Positions 18,453-26,252 of a DNA stretch of 64,000 nt are shown here, one piece after another. A model generated the notes under the pieces. It saw only the letters and a program-made list of their open reading frames with translations. It made no database searches and was not told the DNA's origin. The DNA is taken from the NCBI GenBank assembly GCA_023265995.1, contig JAHFSA010000008.1, positions 96,239 through 160,238 on the forward strand. Direction: 5' to 3'. The first letter of the stretch is position 1, and each line of letters opens with the position of its first letter. A program made the translations under genes and the position numbers. This DNA is from Perlucidibaca sp. GTDB lineage: Bacteria > Pseudomonadota > Gammaproteobacteria > Pseudomonadales > Moraxellaceae.

Positions 18453-19097
18453 ATGCTGGATGAGCTGTTTCGCAACAACCGGAGCTGGTCCGAATCGGTC
18501 AAGGCTCGTGATCCCGAGTTCTTCGAGAAGCTGGCGCAACAGCAGAGCCCGCAATTCCTCTGGATAGGCTGCGCCGACAGTCGCGTGCCGGCCAACGAGA
18601 TCATGGGCCTGCTGCCGGGCGAGGTCTTCGTCCACCGCAACGTCGCCAATCTGGTCATCCACACCGACATGAACTGCCTGTCGGTGCTGCAGTACGCCGT
18701 CGAGGTGCTGCAGGTGAAGCACATCCTGGTCACCGGCCACTACGGCTGCGGTGGCGTCAAGGCCGCCATGGAGAACAAGGGCTTCGGCCTCATCGACAAC
18801 TGGCTGCGTCACATCAAGGACATCTATCGTCTGCACGAGGAGCAGTTTGTCGGCCTCGGCAGCGAGCAGCGCCTCGATCTCATGTGCGAGCTCAACGTCC
18901 ACGAGCAGGTCGCCAACGTCTGCCACACCACCATCATCCAGAATGCCTGGCAACGCGGCCAGGATGTCTCCGTGCACGGTTTCATCTTCAGCGTGCGTGA
19001 CGGCATCCTGCGCGACCTGGGTCTGCACTACAACGCCGCCAACCAGCTGCCGCCGATCTATCGCATGCTCGACGCCGACAGCAGCACGGGACGCTGA
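18453..19097 (+). CDS. can: Beta-carbonic anhydrase
   Basis: The product interconverts CO2 and bicarbonate in the cytoplasm. The 214-residue protein has zinc ligands C40, H96 and C99 and the D42-R44 dyad (CADSR; HYGCGG). The frame is open far upstream antisense to dgt, but ATG 18453 ([14 protein letters not shown]) gives the standard family N-terminus. The product may supply bicarbonate to PEP carboxylase, also encoded in this window, though the genes are not linked. It converges with pal, leaving 27 bases between the stops. Confidence 0.95.
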   Translation: MLDELFRNNRSWSESVKARDPEFFEKLAQQQSPQFLWIGCADSRVPANEIMGLLPGEVFVHRNVANLVIHTDMNCLSVLQYAVEVLQVKHILVTGHYGCGGVKAAMENKGFGLIDNWLRHIKDIYRLHEEQFVGLGSEQRLDLMCELNVHEQVANVCHTTIIQNAWQRGQDVSVHGFIFSVRDGILRDLGLHYNAANQLPPIYRMLDADSSTGR

Positions 19098-19124
19098 GCG
19101 CGCCCCCGCTGCCCCGGCGCGACA

Positions 19125-19718
19125 TCAGCGCGCCAGCTTGCACTCGCTGTATTCGATCTCGACACGACGGTTCTGCGACCAGGCCGCTTCGTCATGGCCG
19201 TCCGACGCCGGCTTTTCCTTGCCGTAGCTGACCACCGCGAGACGGTCGTCGCTGACGCCGTGGCTGACCAGATAGCGCGCCAGGGCATTGGCACGACGCT
19301 CGCCGAGGGCGAGGTTGTAGTCATGCGTGCCGCGCTCGTCGGTATGGCCGGAGAGCTGGACCTTGGCCAGCGACTTGGCGAGCACGACGGCATGCGCATC
19401 GAGGCTGCCGGCATTGGCGGCGGACAGGTCGCTGGAGTCGGTGCCGAAATAGAAGGTGCGGGTCTTCAGCAGCTCGCCCAGGGCCGGATCGACGCTGGCG
19501 AAGAGCTGCGCCAGCTCGCCTTCGCTGCAGAGCTTGCGCTTGCTGCCCTCGGCATCGACCGAACCGACGCCGAGCACCGGCGGCAGGGTGTCGGAGCTGT
19601 ACTCCGGGCCGTTCAGCGCATTCTTGTGCGGGAACAGCGAGCAGCCGCTGATGGCCAGCGTGAGCAGGCCGGTGGCAGCCAGTACGGCGGTCTTTCGGGT
19701 GTTCATGCGGATGTTCAT
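19125..19718 (-). CDS. pal: Peptidoglycan-associated lipoprotein Pal
   Basis: The 197-residue outer-membrane lipoprotein has its lipobox in LAISGC (Cys26) and a C-terminal OmpA-like peptidoglycan-binding domain. That domain carries FYFGTDSSDLS, the LSGHTDERGTHDYNLALGERRA motif, and the diaminopimelate-binding Asp/Arg residues. Pal links the outer membrane to the wall and works with TolB. The start is ATG 19718, with GGAG 7 bases upstream; the next ATG (19706) is also possible. It follows tolB by 23 bases. A cpoB/ybgF gene, usual after pal, is absent here. Confidence 0.95.
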   Translation of the reverse strand: MNIRMNTRKTAVLAATGLLTLAISGCSLFPHKNALNGPEYSSDTLPPVLGVGSVDAEGSKRKLCSEGELAQLFASVDPALGELLKTRTFYFGTDSSDLSAANAGSLDAHAVVLAKSLAKVQLSGHTDERGTHDYNLALGERRANALARYLVSHGVSDDRLAVVSYGKEKPASDGHDEAAWSQNRRVEIEYSECKLAR

Positions 19719-19741
19719 GGATGTCTCCGGGTGTATGAGTT

Positions 19742-21016
19742 TCAACGCAGATAAGAGGACCATGCCGGCTCGCGGACCTCGCCCTCGACCGGCGGCAGGG
19801 TCAGGCGGAAGCGTCCGTCCAGCGACATGATGGCGAGCACGCCACGGCCGCCACGGGTGGTGCCGTAGACCAGCATGCGGTTGTTGGGGGCGAAGCTCGG
19901 CGAGGCATCCAGCGGAGTCGAGGTCAGACGGCTGAAGACGCCATTGTTCAGATCCTGAATGCCGATGCGGTACTGGCCGTCGCCGGACTCGTTGACCACG
20001 GCGAGATAGCGGCCATTGGCGCTGAGGTCGGCGCGGGCATTGAAGCGCCCGTTGAAGGTCAGGCGCTTGGTGTCGCCGCTGGCCAGCGTGACGCGATAGA
20101 CCTGCGGCCCGCCGCTGCGGTCGGACGTGAAGATCAGGGCCTTGCCGTCAGCCGTCCAGCGCGGCTCGGTATCGATCGCCGGATGATTGGTGATGCGCGT
20201 CAGCTCGCGGCTGGCGAGATCCATGACATAGATCTCCGGATTGCCGTCACGCGAGAGCGTCATGGCCATGCGCTGGCCGTCCGGCGACCAGGCCGGCGCG
20301 CTGTTGAGACCGGGGAAATCGGTCAGTCGCGTACGCTTGCGGGTCGCCAGATCCTGCATGTAGATCGCCGGCCGGCCGCTCTCGAACGAGACATAGGCGA
20401 TCTGTCGCGAATCCGGGGACCAGGTCGGCGCCATGATCGGCTCGCCGGAATCCAGCGCCGTGACATGGCGCTTGCCGTCCATGTCGGAAATGCCCAGGCG
20501 GTAACGTATCTTGCCGTCACGACGGTACTGGTTGACGTAGAGCAGATGCGTCGAGAAGAAGCCGGGGTCACCGGTCATCTTCTGGTAGACGCGATCACTG
20601 ATGTAGTGACCGACATCGCGCCAACGTCCGCTGCCGGCGGTCAGCCGCTCGCTGAGCAGGGTCTCGCCATTCTGCCGCGCCAGGCTGTAGATGAAGGACA
20701 GACGACCGTCAGGCAGCGTGCTGACCGTGCCGCGCACGATCAGGCCGGCCTTGACCAGCCACTGCTCGACCGAAGACTCCACCGGCGGCACCGCCGGATT
20801 CTCCTCCGGCCCGATGGCACGGAAATAGCCCGAGTGGTTGAGGTCAGAGCGGATGATGCTGCCCAGATTCTCGCCGGCCTCGACACCGGTGAACGGCGTG
20901 ACGGCGATCTCCGAGGCATCCTCGAGAGTCTGCGTGATCTCGATGGTGAGTTCGGCATGCGCCGCGCCACCGAACATGAGGGCACAAAGGAAAAGTTTGA
21001 CGTGCGCGAACCGCAT
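19742..21016 (-). CDS. tolB: Tol-Pal system periplasmic protein TolB
   Basis: The 424-residue periplasmic protein has a signal peptide (MRFAHVKLFLCALMFGGAAHA) and then an N-terminal alpha/beta domain that includes LTIEITQT and AIAVTPF-like strands. A C-terminal six-blade WD40-like propeller follows, with repeated PTWSPDSRQIAYVS, PAWSPDGQRMAMTL, PRWTADGKALIFTS and SFAPNNRMLVYG motifs. It interacts with Pal and TolA. The gene is the first of a tolB-pal pair; tolQ, tolR and tolA are not upstream, where an unrelated OmpA-type gene with its own terminator lies. Confidence 0.96.
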   Translation of the reverse strand: MRFAHVKLFLCALMFGGAAHAELTIEITQTLEDASEIAVTPFTGVEAGENLGSIIRSDLNHSGYFRAIGPEENPAVPPVESSVEQWLVKAGLIVRGTVSTLPDGRLSFIYSLARQNGETLLSERLTAGSGRWRDVGHYISDRVYQKMTGDPGFFSTHLLYVNQYRRDGKIRYRLGISDMDGKRHVTALDSGEPIMAPTWSPDSRQIAYVSFESGRPAIYMQDLATRKRTRLTDFPGLNSAPAWSPDGQRMAMTLSRDGNPEIYVMDLASRELTRITNHPAIDTEPRWTADGKALIFTSDRSGGPQVYRVTLASGDTKRLTFNGRFNARADLSANGRYLAVVNESGDGQYRIGIQDLNNGVFSRLTSTPLDASPSFAPNNRMLVYGTTRGGRGVLAIMSLDGRFRLTLPPVEGEVREPAWSSYLR

Positions 21017-21150
21017 GCAGGTCTCCGTGCAAGGCCTGTGAAAGTACTGCGGTCACCGGGTCGATTCAGGACCGGGGACACACTTTGCACCAGACTGCCA
21101 TGATCAGCAGACTGGAAGATGACAACGCCTTGAGGGCGCGCTCAGGATAC

Positions 21151-21181
21151 CGCAAAAAAAACGCGCCCGAAGGCGCGTTTT
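21151..21181 (-). terminator. Rho-independent terminator of the YiaD-type lipoprotein gene
   Basis: AAAACGCGCC (21158-21167) and GGCGCGTTTT (21172-21181) form a perfect stem with a 4-base loop. Read on the minus strand it ends in a run of eight T. It isolates the OmpA-family gene from the tolB promoter region downstream. Confidence 0.92.
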
Positions 21182-21197
21182 CTCACTCGCCGTCAGC

Positions 21198-21860
21198 TTA
21201 CTGCTGGGGCGGGTTGATGCGGACTTCCACGCGACGGTTCTGCGAACGGCCGGCTTCGTCGTTGTTGCCAGCGATCGGCTGGGACTTGCCGTAACCGATG
21301 GCCGAGACACGGCCGTCAGCCACGCCACGGTTGATCAGGTAGGAAGCCACCGAGCTGGCGCGATCCTGCGACAGCTTCTGGTTGTAGGCATCGGCGCCGA
21401 CATTGTCGGTGTGGCCGCTGACCGTGATGGTGGTGTCCTTGTATTCCTTGAGCACGTCAGCCACGGCATCGAGCACCGGGTAGAAATCGGCGCGGATGGA
21501 GGACTGGGCGGTCGGGAAGGTGATGTTGCCCGGCATCACGAGGTTGATGGCGCCCGTGGTCTTGTCGCGCTGCACGCCAACGCCGACACCGGCCAGACGA
21601 TCACGCAGCTTCTTTTCCTGGACGTCCATGTAGTAGCCAGCGCCGCCGCCGGCGACAGCACCGATGGCTGCAGCCTGGCCGCAACGCTCGTTGCGGTGAC
21701 CGTGAGCGGTGGTGGCCATGGCCACGCCGCAACCCAGGGCGGCACCAATGGCGGCGCCGTAGGCGGCCTTGGAGCCTTGCTTCTCACCCGTGTACGGGTT
21801 GGTGGTGCAGCCTGCAACTGCAAGGGAACCGGCCACTGCGACCAGAACGAGCTTACGCAT
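21198..21860 (-). CDS. OmpA-family lipoprotein (YiaD-like)
   Basis: The 220-residue product is an outer-membrane lipoprotein with lipobox AVAGC (Cys18) and a glycine-zipper segment (AAYGAAIGAALGCG, AAAIGAVAGGGAGYYMD). The C-terminal OmpA-like domain has VSGHTDNVGADAYNQKLSQDRA and QNRRVEVRI for peptidoglycan binding. This arrangement matches YiaD and related wall-anchoring lipoproteins. It sits directly upstream of tolB-pal but is insulated by a strong terminator. It is a second OmpA-domain lipoprotein in the same 3 kb. Confidence 0.9.
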   Translation of the reverse strand: MRKLVLVAVAGSLAVAGCTTNPYTGEKQGSKAAYGAAIGAALGCGVAMATTAHGHRNERCGQAAAIGAVAGGGAGYYMDVQEKKLRDRLAGVGVGVQRDKTTGAINLVMPGNITFPTAQSSIRADFYPVLDAVADVLKEYKDTTITVSGHTDNVGADAYNQKLSQDRASSVASYLINRGVADGRVSAIGYGKSQPIAGNNDEAGRSQNRRVEVRINPPQQ

Positions 21861-21949
21861 GATGAATCTCCTGATGAACGAACCCGAACACGGGTTTCCT
21901 AAGGCGCAATACGGCCGGGCGAGCCGACCGTTTACAAAGCACCGGAAAA

Positions 21950-22327
21950 TTATCCCAGCAGCCCCAGGGGCTGATGAGTCACCGCTATGCTGGCAATGAA
22001 GGCGTAGGTTAGCAGACCGAGAACGAGCCAGCCTAGCTGAGACGACCGTTTGTCGGCGCGCTGGAAGGCCATGACGCCACAGAGAATGAAGAACACCAGC
22101 AGGATGAGCTTGCTGATGACCCAGACCGGCAGCGCCGCCGACACCATCACCATGCCGAAGCCGGATGCCAGCAGGAAAGCGCTGACCGCATGCGGCAGGA
22201 TACGCAGCGGACGCGCCTGCAGCAGAGCCGAGCCATTCACCAGCAACACGCCGCGAAACAGGAAAAGCAGGCCGAGCAGGGCAACCGACAACATGTGCAG
22301 GTGTTTCAGGGCCAGAAAGGTATTCAC
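21950..22327 (-). CDS. SirB2-family inner membrane protein
   Basis: The 125-residue product is very hydrophobic, with four predicted membrane helices. Its N-terminus, LALKHLHMLSVALLGLLFLFRG, matches the SirB2 family (KHLH motif). SirB2 was named in Salmonella for effects on invasion gene expression; its biochemical function is unknown. The start is a GTG at 22327 preceded by GGAG; it is chosen because the conserved LKHLH segment lies before the first internal ATG. Transcribed divergently from the DUF1289 gene. Confidence 0.82.
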   Translation of the reverse strand: MNTFLALKHLHMLSVALLGLLFLFRGVLLVNGSALLQARPLRILPHAVSAFLLASGFGMVMVSAALPVWVISKLILLVFFILCGVMAFQRADKRSSQLGWLVLGLLTYAFIASIAVTHQPLGLLG

Positions 22328-22473
22328 GCGGCAGGACTCCAGTGGCGTGGGGGGGACGGCGACCTTTTTGGCAGAGCCCCGCGCGCTTGTAAAGCGTGAC
22401 TTGCGACAGGCGACCGCGACCCGCTTTTTTTGCTATGGTCTGCCCTCCCCGTCCTGACTAGCGGTTGTCCGTC

Positions 22474-22929
22474 ATGCTGTTCCGCGCCGTCCCGACACCT
22501 TGTGTCGGCATCTGCTCAACCACCTATGGCGATACCGTCTGCCGTGGCTGCCGGCGCTACCTGCACGAAGTCATCGACTGGAACCGCTACAGCGACCATG
22601 AAAAGCGGCTGATCTGGCAGCGCCTTGATGGTCTGCAGGCGCAGATCCTGCCCACCTACTTCCATCTCGTCGACGCCGAACTGCTGCAGCAAGGCCTGCG
22701 TGAACTGCGCATCCCCTTCCGCGAGGAGGCCGGGCCCTGGGTCTGGCTGCAGGTGCTGCTCAAGAACATGGCACGCCAGGAGCCCGATCTGGCCCGCTTC
22801 GGCATTGAGCGCCTGGATGTTTCCGGGCGCAGCCTGGCGGCGCTGCGCGAAGACATCAACGACGAGCTGCACACACTGGCCAGCGCCTATTACGACCGCG
22901 ACCTGCTGCGTGCCGTCAGGCACCCCTGA
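22474..22929 (+). CDS. DUF1289 cysteine-motif protein
   Basis: The 151-residue product has the DUF1289 signature near its N-terminus: PCVGICSTTYGDTVCRGCRR, a C-x3-C-x8-C-x2-C pattern that could bind zinc or an Fe-S cluster. HEVIDWNRYSDHEKRLIWQRL follows. The remaining 100 residues are helical and not recognised. Function unknown. An ATG at 22474 is used; a TTG at 22465 is in frame. It precedes the CDF transporter gene by 26 bases and is probably cotranscribed with it. Confidence 0.8.
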   Translation: MLFRAVPTPCVGICSTTYGDTVCRGCRRYLHEVIDWNRYSDHEKRLIWQRLDGLQAQILPTYFHLVDAELLQQGLRELRIPFREEAGPWVWLQVLLKNMARQEPDLARFGIERLDVSGRSLAALREDINDELHTLASAYYDRDLLRAVRHP

Positions 22930-22955
22930 GCAGAACCGGAAACAAGACAGAGCAC

Positions 22956-23864
22956 ATGCACAACGACTTCAGCAGCAGCCCGGAAGAACGCGAGGGCGAC
23001 AACAGCGACAGCCAGAAGGCCGCGCACAAGAGCACGCTGGTCAGCGTTGCCACCAATGTGGCGCTGGCCTCCGCACAGGTCATCGCCGGCATCGCCTCCG
23101 GCTCGCAGGGCCTCATTGCCGACGGCATCCATTCCGCCTCGGACCTGCTCGGCGACTTCGTCGTGCTGGTGGCCAACGCCGGCAGCCACAAGGCTCCCGA
23201 CCACGACCACAACTACGGTCACCATCGCTACGAAAACGCGGCCTCGCTGATCCTCGGCGCCCTGCTGCTGGCCGTCGGCATCGGCATGCTCTGGTCCGCC
23301 GTCGGCAAGCTCTCCTCGCCACAGGCCATCGCTCCCGTGCACGCCATGGCGCTGTGGGTCGCGCTGACCGCGCTGGTGGGCAAGGAACTGCTGTTTCGCT
23401 ACATGCTGGCAGTCGGTGAACGGGTGCGATCGTCAATGCTGATCGCCAATGCCTGGCATGCCCGATCCGATGCCGCCTCCTCCCTGGTCGTCGCCGTGGG
23501 CATTCTCGGCAGCCTGCTCGGACAGACCATCCTGGATCCGATCGCCGCGCTCGTCGTCGGCCTGATGGTGGCCAGAATGGGCTGGTCCTTCAGCTGGGAT
23601 GCCCTGCACGACCTGATGGATCGCGCTGTGCACGCCGAGGACAACGAACGCATCCGCGCGGTGCTGCTGGCGACCCCGGGCGTGGCCGGACTGCACGACC
23701 TGCGCACGCGCAAGGTCGGCGACCTCATTCTGGTCGACGTTCATCTCGAGGTGGAAGCGACCATGACGGTCCGCGAAGGCCATGCCATCGCTGTGGCGGC
23801 ACGGGCCAACGTCATGGCGACGCTGCCGGTGCTGAACGTGATGACGCATATCGACCCGGTCTGA
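22956..23864 (+). CDS. Cation diffusion facilitator (CDF) family metal transporter
   Basis: The 302-residue inner-membrane protein should export divalent metal (Zn, Fe, Mn or Co) by proton antiport. Six hydrophobic segments are visible. The metal site is in helix 2 (DGIHSASD, D56/H59/D63) and helix 5 (NAWHARSDAASS), and a C-terminal cytoplasmic ferredoxin-like domain carries VDVHLEVEATMTVREGHAIA. A histidine-containing loop (DHDHNYGHHRYEN) follows helix 2. The H/D rather than D/D site in helix 2 resembles Mn/Fe-type CDFs, but metal specificity is not certain. Confidence 0.9.
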   Translation: MHNDFSSSPEEREGDNSDSQKAAHKSTLVSVATNVALASAQVIAGIASGSQGLIADGIHSASDLLGDFVVLVANAGSHKAPDHDHNYGHHRYENAASLILGALLLAVGIGMLWSAVGKLSSPQAIAPVHAMALWVALTALVGKELLFRYMLAVGERVRSSMLIANAWHARSDAASSLVVAVGILGSLLGQTILDPIAALVVGLMVARMGWSFSWDALHDLMDRAVHAEDNERIRAVLLATPGVAGLHDLRTRKVGDLILVDVHLEVEATMTVREGHAIAVAARANVMATLPVLNVMTHIDPV

Positions 23865-23924
23865 GCTGTCGGCAGCGCGACATCGCGGCAATGCCAACAG
23901 ACCGGGAGCATGCGAAAGGAATGA

Positions 23925-24009
23925 TGGTGCGCCAGATAGGACTTGAACCTACACCCCTTGCGGGACCGGAACCTAAATCCGGCGTGTCTACCAATTTCAC
24001 CACTGGCGC
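23925..24009 (-). tRNA. tRNA-Leu, anticodon UAG
   Basis: The minus strand folds as an 85-nt class II tRNA. The acceptor stem is GCGCCAG/CTGGCGC, with discriminator A and an encoded CCA end. The anticodon stem CCGGA/TCCGG holds the loop TTTAGGT, giving anticodon TAG (UAG). A long variable arm (CCCGCAAGGGG) and T loop GGTTCAAGTCC follow. It reads CUA/CUN leucine codons. Confidence 0.97.
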
Positions 24010-24044
24010 GATCAGCCGGCGATCATAACAAGCGCCGGCTGATC
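24010..24044 (-). other. 12-bp perfect inverted repeat abutting the 5' end of tRNA-Leu
   Basis: GATCAGCCGGCG (24010-24021) and CGCCGGCTGATC (24033-24044) pair perfectly around an 11-base loop, ending one base before the mature tRNA 5' end. The loop holds, on the minus strand, TGTTATGAT, a good extended -10 element, so the region may be both the tRNA promoter and a hairpin in read-through RNA from the upstream oxidoreductase gene. No T-run follows. Confidence 0.55.
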
Positions 24045-24061
24045 ACGACAGGGGAAGTCGC

Positions 24062-25306
24062 TCAGGATGCCCGCAGGCGACGGGTCTGCAGGGTTCCGCG
24101 CACGTTGCCGAGGACCGTGGCGGCGAGCGACCAGAGCGGCGACTCGTTGGGCTTGGGAGACTTGCCGACCGCCATGCGGTGCATCTGGCGGGCATACCAG
24201 CTCACTTCCATCAGCGCCATGCGATCGACCATGCCGATGCCGGTGACGATGGGCTTGACGCGATGACGCATCTCCTCGCCGGCGAGCAGGCGCAGCGATG
24301 CATCGGGCTCGATGCAGAGCGGACGTCCGAGACCGACCATGTCCATGGCACCCGACGCCAGGGCATTGCCCATGGCACCCAGCGAGCGGAAGCCTCCGGT
24401 GACCATGAGCGGCACCGACACGGTTTCCCTCACCTTCTCGGCGAACTCCAGGAAATAGGCTTCGCGCGCCAGCGTCGACTCCTTGGCCTTGACGCCCGCC
24501 ATGGCCGGCGCCTCGTAGGTGCCGCCGGAAATCTCGATCATGTCGATGCCGACAGCCGCCAGCGCCTCGATGGTCGCCAGCGACTCTTCCTCGGTGAAGC
24601 CGCCACGCTGGAAGTCAGCCGAGTTGAGCTTGATGCCGACCGGGAAGCCGGGACCAACCTCGGCACGAATGGCGCGATAGACCTCGAGCACGAAACGGCG
24701 ACGCTTCTCGGCCGTGCCGCCCCAGCCATCCTCGCGGATATTGTGCTTGGGCGACAGGAACTGGCCGACCAGATAGCCATGCGCACCGTGAATCTGCACA
24801 CCACTGAAACCGGCTTTCTTGATGATGCCGGCCGTGACGGCGAAACGACGGATAACGTCTTCGATCTCGGCCTCGGTCATTTCGCGCGGGGTGTCGAAGA
24901 AGGCCTGCATGTCGGCCTTGAAGGGAATGGCCGAGGGCGAGATGTTCTGCTTGTTGAGACCCTTGGGCGACTGCTTGCCGGGATGGTTGAGCTGCGCCCA
25001 GATGGCGGCGCCATGGCGCGTGGCGCCATCGGCCCAGGCCTTGAGCAGGGCGAGATCGCGCTCGTCCTCGACGACAACGTTGCCGGGTTCGCCGAGGGCA
25101 CGGCGATCGATCATGACATTGCCGGTGACCAGCAGACCGGTGCCGCCGCGCGCCCAGCATTCGTAGAGGCGGACCAGCTTGCTGGTGACGCGATTGTCCA
25201 TGGTGCCCAGGGTTTCGCTCAGCGCCGACTTGGCCAGGCGATTGGGCAGTCGGGTGCCGTTGGGCAGGGTCAGCGGTTGTGCCAGCAGATCTTGTGCGCG
25301 TGCCAT
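24062..25306 (-). CDS. NADH:flavin oxidoreductase, Old Yellow Enzyme family
   Basis: The 414-residue product is an FMN-dependent TIM-barrel reductase. Recognisable are the N-terminal PNGTRLPNRLAKSALSE, the active-site segment QIHGAHGYLVGQFLSPKHN, WGGTAEKRRRF, and the FMN phosphate-binding strands VTGGFRS and DMVGLGRPL. Members reduce activated double bonds, but the substrate is unknown. The start is ATG 25306 (MARAQDLLAQPLTLPNG). It lacks the C-terminal Fe-S and FAD domains of 2,4-dienoyl-CoA reductase. A possible promoter lies at 25363-25390. Confidence 0.88.
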   Translation of the reverse strand: MARAQDLLAQPLTLPNGTRLPNRLAKSALSETLGTMDNRVTSKLVRLYECWARGGTGLLVTGNVMIDRRALGEPGNVVVEDERDLALLKAWADGATRHGAAIWAQLNHPGKQSPKGLNKQNISPSAIPFKADMQAFFDTPREMTEAEIEDVIRRFAVTAGIIKKAGFSGVQIHGAHGYLVGQFLSPKHNIREDGWGGTAEKRRRFVLEVYRAIRAEVGPGFPVGIKLNSADFQRGGFTEEESLATIEALAAVGIDMIEISGGTYEAPAMAGVKAKESTLAREAYFLEFAEKVRETVSVPLMVTGGFRSLGAMGNALASGAMDMVGLGRPLCIEPDASLRLLAGEEMRHRVKPIVTGIGMVDRMALMEVSWYARQMHRMAVGKSPKPNESPLWSLAATVLGNVRGTLQTRRLRAS

Positions 25307-25362
25307 GTTCAGGCTCCAGCGTGAGGGAATGTGCCGGAGGCTAGCCGAGCACAGGCAGGCCG

Positions 25363-25390
25363 TCAATAATTAGACAACATTCCATGTCAA
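25363..25390 (-). promoter_or_regulatory. Candidate sigma-70 promoter for the Old Yellow Enzyme gene
   Basis: On the minus strand a perfect TTGACA (25385-25390) is followed after 16 bases by TATTGA (25363-25368), in an AT-rich patch 57 bases before the start codon. The -35 is excellent, but the -10 is weak. Confidence 0.4.
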
Positions 25391-25401
25391 ATGACCCGGG
25401 C

Positions 25402-26184
25402 TCAGGCGGCTCGTACCGCCGGATGCTCGGCACGGCTGGGCGGCAGCTCGGCACCGTGGAAGCCGGCCAGGGCATGGCGCATGACTTCCTCGAAGTGCAG
25501 CGCCAGCTCGTGCGCCGTGCGCTCGCCGGCACGCTCGGCAGCCAGGAACTTGAGCTCGACCTCGATGCGACCGTCCTTGAGGATGTGCAGCAGATGCGCG
25601 CCCATCTCGTCATCGCCAATGAACGGCGCGATGGGGTGCAGGCCGTCGCCGTCGCGGTAGCAGATCAGCACCGGCTGAACCAGGCACTGCGACTCCGTGG
25701 CGGCGACGAAGAGCTTGGAGAAGAAGCGCTTGATGGTATGGCCGTCGGTGGTTGTGCCTTCGGGGAAGAACAGCACGCGCTTGCCCTCCGCCAGCGCCGT
25801 CACCATCTGCGTGCTGACGCGGGCCGCATCGCCCGAGCCGCGCTGAATGAAGAGTGTGCCGCCGGCACGGGCGAGATGACCGATCAGCGGCCAGCGCGCC
25901 ACTTCCGCCTTGGACAGGAAGTTGAGGCGACGCACACCGCCGAGCACCGGAATGTCCATCCACGACACATGGTTGCTGATCCACAGCGCCGAGGCATCAA
26001 CCGGCTCGCCATGCACGGTGATGTGCAGATTGAGAATGCCGGTGAGGCGGCGCAGCCACCAGGTGATGACCGGCTGCTGCCAGCGCGCGTCGAAGAAGAA
26101 CAGACCGATCAGGAAAGCGAGCACGAAGCCGAACACCATGTGCGCCAGCACCAGGGCGAGGCGCAGGGCCAGGAGCGGGGTCAT
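25402..26184 (-). CDS. olsA: Lyso-ornithine-lipid O-acyltransferase OlsA (PlsC family)
   Basis: The 260-residue membrane protein has an N-terminal hydrophobic anchor (residues 4-31) and the acyltransferase motifs HVSWMD (HX4D, 72-77), LFIQRGSGDA and FPEGTTTDG (140-148). PlsC family members acylate lysophosphatidate or lyso-ornithine lipid. Its position 68 bases downstream of an OlsB-type GNAT favours the ornithine-lipid role. A general 1-acylglycerol-3-phosphate acyltransferase is the alternative. The start is ATG 26184; the upstream open frame overlaps olsB antisense-free codons without conservation. Confidence 0.78.
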   Translation of the reverse strand: MTPLLALRLALVLAHMVFGFVLAFLIGLFFFDARWQQPVITWWLRRLTGILNLHITVHGEPVDASALWISNHVSWMDIPVLGGVRRLNFLSKAEVARWPLIGHLARAGGTLFIQRGSGDAARVSTQMVTALAEGKRVLFFPEGTTTDGHTIKRFFSKLFVAATESQCLVQPVLICYRDGDGLHPIAPFIGDDEMGAHLLHILKDGRIEVELKFLAAERAGERTAHELALHFEEVMRHALAGFHGAELPPSRAEHPAVRAA

Positions 26185-26252
26185 GGGCGGTCGTGTCGTC
26201 ACGGGAGGATGCACATTTCGTGTTCTGGGCGCTCTGCTCACATGTCCTCGGC

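Noticed and set aside
23925..24044. tRNA-Leu as an integration site for a mobile element
   Set aside because: No integrase, direct repeat of the tRNA 3' end or composition shift was seen on either side.
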